Source of the DNA: an uncultured Eubacteriales bacterium
GTDB taxonomy: Bacteria > Bacillota > Clostridia > Oscillospirales > CAG-382
Reading direction: 5' to 3'
NCBI GenBank assembly: GCA_934444645.1
Contig: CAKSCV010000040.1
Location: 1 to 11,487, forward strand
Length of the DNA: 11,487 nucleotides
A program made the translations under genes and the position numbers. Below are positions 6,801-11,487 of this stretch, piece by piece. Position 1 is the first letter of the stretch, and each line of letters opens with the position of its first letter. The notes under the pieces were generated by a model. The model was not told the DNA's origin and did not search any database. It saw only the letters and a program-made list of their open reading frames with translations.

Positions 6801-8561
6801 AGTACAGACGGCGGTGTCATTTCCGGTACAGCACCCGGTATTGACCCCGGCATCAAGGCTGTGAATTTCCGTGGCTTCAGTGCCGAGGATGCACCGATCT
6901 TCCATGTCCGCATGAAAGCAAGCGTTGTCTGCCAGGCAGAGCTGTTCTTTTTAACGGACAACGACGGCACATGGAATTACGACAAGGTCAAGCTCATCGA
7001 CATTCAAAAAGCCGGCGAATGGGTGGATCTGTATGCTGACCTTTCCGAGATGAAAACCTATAAGGATCGCATCGTCAACCTCCGTTTTGACCCGATGACG
7101 GCGCCCGGTACCTTTGAAATTGCCTTAATCGAGTTTTTGAAGCCGAAGGATACGACCAAGAAGGTTCCGACGATTACCGTCAACGGCACAGAACTTGCCT
7201 TTTCGTTCAAGCCGACCTTTGCCGCAGGCGGCGATTATGAAGTGGTCGGCGAAGCAAGAGGCAAGGGCTTCTACTCTGCGTTGTGCCTGTTTTACGAATA
7301 CTCTCGCTTTGACGGCGACGGAAAGCTCACACTTCATACGCCGACCGACAAAACGCTTGTATTCCGTGTCGGCAGTGACAGCGTGCTCGTAGACGGAAAA
7401 GAAGAAAAACTCGGCTACACCTTTACCTTGCGCGACGGATTGCCGGTGTTCCGCATAAAAAAGCTTGCGGAGCTTCTCGGCTATCCCTGCACGGAACAGA
7501 ACGGTGTTCTGAATATCCAATCCGCTGACGACGAACAGGCTGCACAGATTGCCGCCATGAAACCCAATCAATGGGAATTCGACATTCCCGGTTATATGGG
7601 CGGTTGGAGCGTCGGCAACGGTCAGGGCTTCCTCAGCGGCGGAAAACTGAACGTCGAACCGGCCAACGGCGATCCGGCTATCAGCATTGACGTCAATTTT
7701 GAAGCGGAAGAGTATGCTTATATCGTTGTCGGACTTGTATACGATTCCAAGACCATGACCAACAAATACTGGTCGGGAATTCCGCAGCTGTTCTTTGGTG
7801 TAAACGGCGGAGGCGTGAAGGCGGCACAGTGCTTTAACGGCAACTACCTGTCAGAGGGCTTAAAAGACGGCGATATCGTCGAAGTAGCGTTTGATCTTTC
7901 CACCAAGGCGGAATTCAAGGGTACGATTACCCGACTCCGTTTTGACCCGTTTGACGGAATCACCGACCCGTTCCGGGTGGACTATTTCCGTTGCCTTACC
8001 AAGGAAGAAGCAAAGCCCTATATCGATGCACAGTTGAAAAAGGCTGAGACGGCTGTTCCGGAAAAAGCGGTTGAAGTCAAGCATTTGACGGGAAGCAGTG
8101 AGATGCCGGAGGGCGTTACCGTGAGTGCACCCGGGTATATCTCGATCAATACGGTCTCGGATCCGGATAACCGGGATAAGGCTGTTTGGTCTGTCTATTG
8201 CAATGTCGACGGAAATTACTATACCTACTTTAATGTGTATATGAACTTCAAACGCGGCGCCACCTATAAGATCACCTATCGGATTTCGCCCATGCTCAGC
8301 CGCAAACAAACGGAATACACCAATGCCGTTATCAGCGACAACCTGATTTACGGCACAGACGGTATCAACGTCAAGGATCATACGCGCCCGTCTGCCGCCA
8401 ACAAGAACAGCAATACCGGTTGGCAGACAGTCACCTGTGAATACACCATTCCCGAAAACTATATTCCCTCCGAGGATGACTGCTTTCAGATATGGAGTAA
8501 ATTCACCGCAGACGGTTCGTCCGCTTTCTTGGTTGATGATGTTACGGTTGAAATCAAATAG
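3813..8561 (+). CDS. SLH-anchored surface protein with GH99-like (WbsX-type) catalytic domain
   Basis: An exported 1582-residue protein. A signal peptide (residues 1-~29, cut near TVSA/DF) is followed by three SLH repeats (~37-95, 97-155, 157-211). SLH repeats hold proteins to pyruvylated cell-wall polymers. Two beta-sandwich-like regions (~280-400, 406-577) resemble laminin-G/concanavalin domains. Residues ~595-920 are the GH99-like/WbsX-type domain: LGYYDDGLPETADWEIKWM, IDFMHICWYAP, WENN (E700) and WNEFSEGTYVFP. E893 and E896 have the spacing of the paired catalytic glutamates described for GH99 endo-mannosidases. The tail holds two related beta modules that each end in LRFDP (1090, 1375), a copper-amine-oxidase-N-like segment between them (1182-1236, LRDGLPVFRIKKLAELLG) and a final carbohydrate-binding-like domain (~1431-1582). 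It likely cleaves an external glycan at the cell surface. Mannose specificity cannot be assumed, since related domains are annotated variously. It is cotranscribed with both neighbours. Confidence 0.87.
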   Translation: MQKRNFRRKAALFLAALTASAAFGFTVSADFSKSTAYPDNLFTDLENGSWYETSVKEVYEFGLMKGDSETTFSPNGTLTAAEGVTVAVRIHQILHGTALPESAGEWYAPYAAYALQNGLMKETMFSSMEQTITRAQMAELLADACGKLPAVNTLESIPDVAKNAPYAEKLLMLYRAGILTGNDDYGTFAPDSSLLRCEIAAMIVRVADSTKRVSKTFKDGARSYSDAYAIIDCPKMDGMMTGIANGWKYDNRFDLSNFSGYERPTFYDISDKAHTAIFRDFNAESEGLLTFETVFNAESDEGCAYIAFSDGSKNALKLSVKNGRLLLAGKTESATECDIKPSETGRFFVVFRLDLDKKTAYAVINGKKTDTVTLSGDTVSRITFGTEKKGTALFSVKYAMLNKNYPLNEHFLSLDGFDGKAPAEWTTEGTVTVEKILSQVGSDLFSAKMNASAGKAASAATSFNAVGGKFAFETFLLLPEKADGAAVILTGAGNEVLKIGTSDGAFMAGDTKLHTYTGNVWQCLRVEGDLSAGTAVIKINGKERATVPVSAPFVDGVTVSFAPDKDAVLWFDDVSIAPVIEHDDYPAEPVSARDDGYNIGMNVCSLWRDNTAYEGWDAVSPFEEFTPYLGYYDDGLPETADWEIKWMVEHGIDFMHICWYAPYADTTAPIKKMRTSYSALHDGYMNARYSDRLDFCIMWENNYGDVGSFEQFKEYLWKYWKEYYFSDERYARLDNKAVLTIWDANRFNKSFANDGGSRKALAFMDKELKEMGYDGLILLFSAQNKVTDDLYKLYASYGVDTATYGYHWGRDGSSAAYQIDCNQTNLQKAQALGTHHIPTVSVGFNDIGRNDRRSDLITPEGHLSVCESMKKELSALHTGTWRDNTVFVSTWNEFSEGTYVFPTESTGFDYLENIRKTFTKDTTDHTALDVRPTEAQKARVCRTYVTTSTPIRRYRFESDEVTSETLSAEDMTVVCRYDMSEDGVLFWERSHGIDDYSTDGGVISGTAPGIDPGIKAVNFRGFSAEDAPIFHVRMKASVVCQAELFFLTDNDGTWNYDKVKLIDIQKAGEWVDLYADLSEMKTYKDRIVNLRFDPMTAPGTFEIALIEFLKPKDTTKKVPTITVNGTELAFSFKPTFAAGGDYEVVGEARGKGFYSALCLFYEYSRFDGDGKLTLHTPTDKTLVFRVGSDSVLVDGKEEKLGYTFTLRDGLPVFRIKKLAELLGYPCTEQNGVLNIQSADDEQAAQIAAMKPNQWEFDIPGYMGGWSVGNGQGFLSGGKLNVEPANGDPAISIDVNFEAEEYAYIVVGLVYDSKTMTNKYWSGIPQLFFGVNGGGVKAAQCFNGNYLSEGLKDGDIVEVAFDLSTKAEFKGTITRLRFDPFDGITDPFRVDYFRCLTKEEAKPYIDAQLKKAETAVPEKAVEVKHLTGSSEMPEGVTVSAPGYISINTVSDPDNRDKAVWSVYCNVDGNYYTYFNVYMNFKRGATYKITYRISPMLSRKQTEYTNAVISDNLIYGTDGINVKDHTRPSAANKNSNTGWQTVTCEYTIPENYIPSEDDCFQIWSKFTADGSSAFLVDDVTVEIK

Positions 8562-8592
8562 TATTCCGGCAGAAATGCTGAAAAATAAATAT

Positions 8593-8598
8593 AAGGAG
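8593..8598 (+). promoter_or_regulatory. Ribosome binding site of the 870-residue secreted protein
   Basis: AAGGAG lies 7 nt before ATG 8606 in a 44-bp gap with no terminator or promoter of its own. This supports cotranscription with the SLH gene and fixes the start. Confidence 0.75.
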
Positions 8599-8605
8599 AA
8601 CTATC

Positions 8606-11218
8606 ATGAAACAAGCACTTGCAAGCATTCTTGCGGCAATGCTGTTCACGTTCGGCGCTTCCGCGCTATCCCTTGAAGCCGTCGAAACGAGTGCAGAAGC
8701 CGAAATCTATTCGGAAAGCGCATCGATGAAGTCGGAATCCGGCTTCACGGCAGAATCCCTTATCTATCCCGGTACGACCGGAACCGGCTTTACCGTTACT
8801 TCTTCGGAAGCGGTTGAGTGGCAGATCGACGTTGGATATTCCGAAGCAACCTATACCGTTTCCGCGGATAAAATGTCGGCAACCGTCACATCGGTAGGCT
8901 ATTCCGGAAAAATCACCTTTGCCGCCGACTTTTCCGACGGCAGAAAAACGCTCGAAGTGAGCTTTGTCAACGGCGAAAAATGGAAACCCGGTTTGAACAC
9001 CTATACCGGCACACCGGACAGCTTTGGTTTTGAGAATGTCGGCGAAGGCTTCACACTGTCCGATTATTTCCGTTGCACAAATGCTTGGGAATGGGGCACA
9101 AATGATCTGAAAGACGGCATCAACACATCGGCGAATGCCATCTATACCATCTGGAAATTCAATTACATCTATCCGGTAAACGATTTTTCGCCGGCTATCG
9201 AGGCAGACCGTCCGATCACCTATGCATACGATCGCCTGGCTAACAACGGCGGCTATATCCTTGTCAACAACGACGGCAAGCCTTATGCAAATCTTGCAGC
9301 TACCGGCGGCGTGTGGAAACACGAAGCCAAGACGATCCTCGGCAGCAACAATCCTTATAGCAGCGAGAACGTCAAGGAAATCCGCATCGGCGGTGCAAAC
9401 GGCAATTACTACGGATCGTATGCCGCTTACCTTGGAAATACCGATCGTAAATTCTTCTATGTTGACAATATCAGCACAATTCCGTATTATAAGGTGACGT
9501 ATTATTCCAAGGACGGCACGACTGTGCTTGCCGAAAAATACGTTGACCCGGCGGAAAGCACGTATACGGTTGACGCTTCGCTTCTGCCGGAGGATGCCAC
9601 CGGCTTTGCCGAAGCAATGGGCGGCGATGCAGTCACTTCCGTTTCGCTTGCCTATAAAGATGTGTCACTCTATGCGGTCAAAGGGGAAAAGATCACCTTT
9701 ACCGACGGAACGAACACCTACATGACCACGGCGGCAGACGGTTTTGTTTTCCCGACAACACAAGAGTGCGGTTTTGAAACGGAAAACTTCCTTGTCTGGT
9801 ATAACGTGCCGTCCGGATTGAAGTTTAGGGCGGGCGAAAAGCTGGACGCGGCAGGCGCTGAAAAAGTCAGCGGTATGGAATTTATTGCCTACTGTCAGAA
9901 TGTAAATGTCTCTGCGATGGGCTATGTTTACGAAGGCGATATTGCTCCGAGCGGTACAAACAAGTTCCGTTATACCGAAAACATCGAGGATGAGGGCAGA
10001 AACGTATTACACCTGCGTCAGTATCAGACAAACAAATATGCGTCTGACGCGCGTGTATTCTTCCGTCAGGCGGAAAGCTTTGATTCCAAGGAATACAATA
10101 TCATCCAGTATTCGTATAAGATCGGGAGCGGCTTTGACGTGACCGACACCTCGCTCTCTTTTGAAGATATCACGGACAGCAAGCTGAAAAAGCCGGAGAC
10201 CGGTCTTGTCAGCTTCTACTTCTTCGCCGAAAACAGTGCAAACGGTTACATTTACGGCGGCAAGGCTTGCCAGATCGGCAGTTGGCAGCATACGCTCATC
10301 AACGATAATGCGTATCATGTCTATGAATTGGATATGGAAAACACGCCGAGTGCCGGTTGGGCTACCCCGTGGTTTGTCAACGGAAATGAGGGCAGACCGA
10401 TTTATGGCTTTGCGATCGACCCGAACATGGTCAATTATTCCGGTGATACCTATATCGATTATATCCGTGTATACCGCGACGGTATCTTTACCGTAACCTA
10501 TGATACCAACATTCCGGAAGGCTACGAAGATTTCGTTCAGGCCGAAGTGGGTCCGGACACCGGACGCGGCGTCGGTACCGGCTATATGCTTACGGGCGAG
10601 CAGCCCATAATTACCGGCTTTGCCTTCCGCGGCTGGGCAACCACACCGGATGCAGCTGTCGAAGATGTCGTTGATTCCATTGATCTTACCGACGACGTAA
10701 TCGTTTATGCCGTTTGGACCTCCATACCGGCTTCGCCGAAGGTTGACAAGAGCAACATCAACATCCGCAGCGGCGCGGATAACGTCAACGGCATCCGTTT
10801 CTCCGCCTCTGTCGCTGCCAGAAACAAAGCAATGCTGGACGAATACGGCTTTATCATTGCACGCGAAGATGTTCTCGATTCGAATGAATTGACCTTCCTC
10901 TTCAAGAAGAAAGATGAAAATAAACCGCTGTATGTTTACGGTGCAGCTTACGATAAGAAGAACGGTCTTGATATCCAATACGATGTCAGTGGCTCGAATA
11001 TCATCTTCACGGCTGTCTGCACCAATATCCCGGCAGAGCATTATGCGACCAAACTTGTGGCACGCACCTATGCGAAGTATGCCGTGAACGGCAACGCCTT
11101 CACCGTCTACGGTGACAGCGTCGTCAAGTCCATCAAAGAGGTTGCCCAAAGCATCAAGGATGCCGGCGGCGCAGCTTATGAGGACAACAAGGACTATATC
11201 GATTCCATCCTTGCCTAA
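8606..11218 (+). CDS. Secreted modular protein with Listeria-Bacteroides-type repeats
   Basis: An 870-residue protein starting with a signal peptide (MKQALASILAAMLFTFGASA, cut near residue 20). Two beta-rich, binding-module-like regions (~130-290 and ~440-620) each end in a D-x-I strand (FYVDNIS, YIDYIRVYRDG). Each runs into a segment of the Listeria-Bacteroides repeat type (Flg_new/InlB-B-like): YKVTYYSKDGTTVLAEKYV at ~294, and IFTVTYDTNIPEG with FAFRGWATTPDA and VIVYAVW from 626. A third, weaker copy starts at ~361 (KITFTDGTNTYMTT, FLVWYNV). The last ~155 residues (715-870) form a separate domain with NIRSGADNVNGIRFSASV, LDEYGFIIARED and VYGDSVVKSIKEVAQSIKD. Similar endings occur on secreted clostridial proteins, as far as I recall. 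No catalytic signature, SLH, LPxTG or dockerin motif is visible, so it is probably released or held non-covalently and binds glycan. It is the last gene of the operon. Confidence 0.8.
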   Translation: MKQALASILAAMLFTFGASALSLEAVETSAEAEIYSESASMKSESGFTAESLIYPGTTGTGFTVTSSEAVEWQIDVGYSEATYTVSADKMSATVTSVGYSGKITFAADFSDGRKTLEVSFVNGEKWKPGLNTYTGTPDSFGFENVGEGFTLSDYFRCTNAWEWGTNDLKDGINTSANAIYTIWKFNYIYPVNDFSPAIEADRPITYAYDRLANNGGYILVNNDGKPYANLAATGGVWKHEAKTILGSNNPYSSENVKEIRIGGANGNYYGSYAAYLGNTDRKFFYVDNISTIPYYKVTYYSKDGTTVLAEKYVDPAESTYTVDASLLPEDATGFAEAMGGDAVTSVSLAYKDVSLYAVKGEKITFTDGTNTYMTTAADGFVFPTTQECGFETENFLVWYNVPSGLKFRAGEKLDAAGAEKVSGMEFIAYCQNVNVSAMGYVYEGDIAPSGTNKFRYTENIEDEGRNVLHLRQYQTNKYASDARVFFRQAESFDSKEYNIIQYSYKIGSGFDVTDTSLSFEDITDSKLKKPETGLVSFYFFAENSANGYIYGGKACQIGSWQHTLINDNAYHVYELDMENTPSAGWATPWFVNGNEGRPIYGFAIDPNMVNYSGDTYIDYIRVYRDGIFTVTYDTNIPEGYEDFVQAEVGPDTGRGVGTGYMLTGEQPIITGFAFRGWATTPDAAVEDVVDSIDLTDDVIVYAVWTSIPASPKVDKSNINIRSGADNVNGIRFSASVAARNKAMLDEYGFIIAREDVLDSNELTFLFKKKDENKPLYVYGAAYDKKNGLDIQYDVSGSNIIFTAVCTNIPAEHYATKLVARTYAKYAVNGNAFTVYGDSVVKSIKEVAQSIKDAGGAAYEDNKDYIDSILA

Positions 11219-11264
11219 GGCTTACAGAAACGTATAAAAAGGGGGCTGTAAAAAGTCCCGACCC

Positions 11265-11302
11265 AAAAGCATCCGAGAGCAAAAAGACTTTCGGATGCTT
11301 TT
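11265..11302 (+). terminator. Intrinsic terminator of the three-gene operon
   Basis: AAAAGCATCCGA (11265-11276) pairs perfectly with TCGGATGCTTTT (11291-11302). Three more pairs extend it inward (one is G-U), leaving an A-rich loop at about 11280-11287. The 3' arm runs into five T residues. It lies 46 bp after the TAA of the secreted protein. Confidence 0.8.
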
Positions 11303-11334
11303 TGCTTGTGCGAGTTTTTGGTTTTGTGCGCTGA

Positions 11335-11442
11335 TTCGAGGTTTGGAAAACCTCGGAGCTTCCCGGAAAGGGAAACGGTTTTATTCTTTTTGCGTCGTGC
11401 AAAAAGAACTAAAAAGCACGCCAGAGGTTTGCGAACCTCTGG
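11335..11442. repeat. Second hairpin cluster, with two related hairpins
   Basis: Four stems follow the terminator: CGAGGTTT-gga-AAACCTCG (11337-11355, with two weaker outer pairs), TTCCC-ggaaa-GGGAA (11360-11374), TTCTTTTTGC-gtcgt-GCAAAAAGAA (11384-11408) and CCAGAGGTT-tgcg-AACCTCTGG (11421-11442). The first and last share GAGGTTTG and AACCTC and are followed by similar bases, so they look like diverged copies 86 bp apart. The third could act as a reverse-strand or weak forward terminator. Short overlapping frames on both strands (11215-11460 and 11295-11477) look like by-products of this element. Confidence 0.5.
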
Positions 11443-11487
11443 ACTCCGGGGACGATTCAAAGCTCTGTCGGAAGTGATTTTGCAGAA

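Larger units (their letters stand above)
11219..11487. other. Intergenic region at the right window edge
   Basis: No gene is supported on either strand. It holds the operon terminator and the hairpin cluster. At about 11241-11260 a G-rich run followed by GGCTGTAAAAAGTCC resembles, from memory, ends of insertion sequences or MITEs in Firmicutes. The last bases (TGATTTTGCAG) are a loose inverted match to it. Nothing else is recognised. Confidence 0.45.

Noticed and set aside
10007..11149. 380-codon reverse-strand open frame
   Set aside because: It lies wholly antisense to the 870-residue secreted protein, whose signal peptide, repeats and ribosome binding site are convincing. The reverse translation shows no recognisable domain.
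11295..11477. 60-codon forward frame after the operon, and the 81-codon reverse frame at 11215-11460
   Set aside because: Both cross the terminator and several hairpins and overlap each other. The composition is that of a structured intergenic repeat.
1..11487. CRISPR array, tRNA or rRNA genes, prophage or defence system
   Set aside because: No regularly spaced direct repeats, no tRNA-like cloverleaf, no rRNA segments and no phage or nuclease-type proteins were seen. The repeats present are hairpins, not spaced arrays.

Overview
The window looks like a chromosomal segment from an uncultured, probably gut-dwelling member of the Clostridia (Oscillospiraceae or Christensenellales type). This is inferred from the roughly balanced GC content, the strong AGGAG-type ribosome binding sites, and the families present: S-layer homology (SLH) domains, a dockerin remnant, Listeria-Bacteroides-type repeats and a DUF4091 protein. 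No rRNA, tRNA, CRISPR array or intact transposase gene was seen. All supported genes lie on the + strand.

Left part (1-1651): the 3' tail of a possible upstream gene, then a complete TetR/AcrR-type regulator (179-754) with an inverted repeat on each side. Next comes a decayed stretch (806-1651). It holds a ribosome binding site and start codon that lead at once into a stop, a dockerin-bearing C-terminus that breaks frame inside its second calcium loop, a chitobiase C-terminal-like piece, and an unrelated-looking cysteine-containing tail. I read this as the remains of one or more secreted glycan-active proteins joined by deletion.

Middle (1652-2183): no gene. It holds a strong intrinsic terminator, a tight run of four short hairpins, a possible promoter, and a 9-bp tandem repeat followed by two hairpins just ahead of the main operon.

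Main operon (2184-11218): three closely spaced genes that probably form one transcript. The first is a DUF4091/GH123-like protein without a signal peptide. The second is a 1582-residue exported protein with three SLH repeats, two sandwich-like domains, a GH99-like/WbsX-like catalytic domain and a C-terminal tail of binding-type modules. The third is an 870-residue secreted modular protein with Listeria-Bacteroides-type repeats and a conserved-looking C-terminal domain. Together they suggest a cell-surface glycan-processing locus: the SLH protein would cut an external glycan, the 870-residue protein may bind it, and the DUF4091 protein may act on products inside the cell. The substrate cannot be read from the sequence, and no transporter is present in the window.

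Right end (11219-11487): an intrinsic terminator followed by a second cluster of hairpins, two of which are related to each other. It looks like an intergenic repeat element that runs to or past the window edge.
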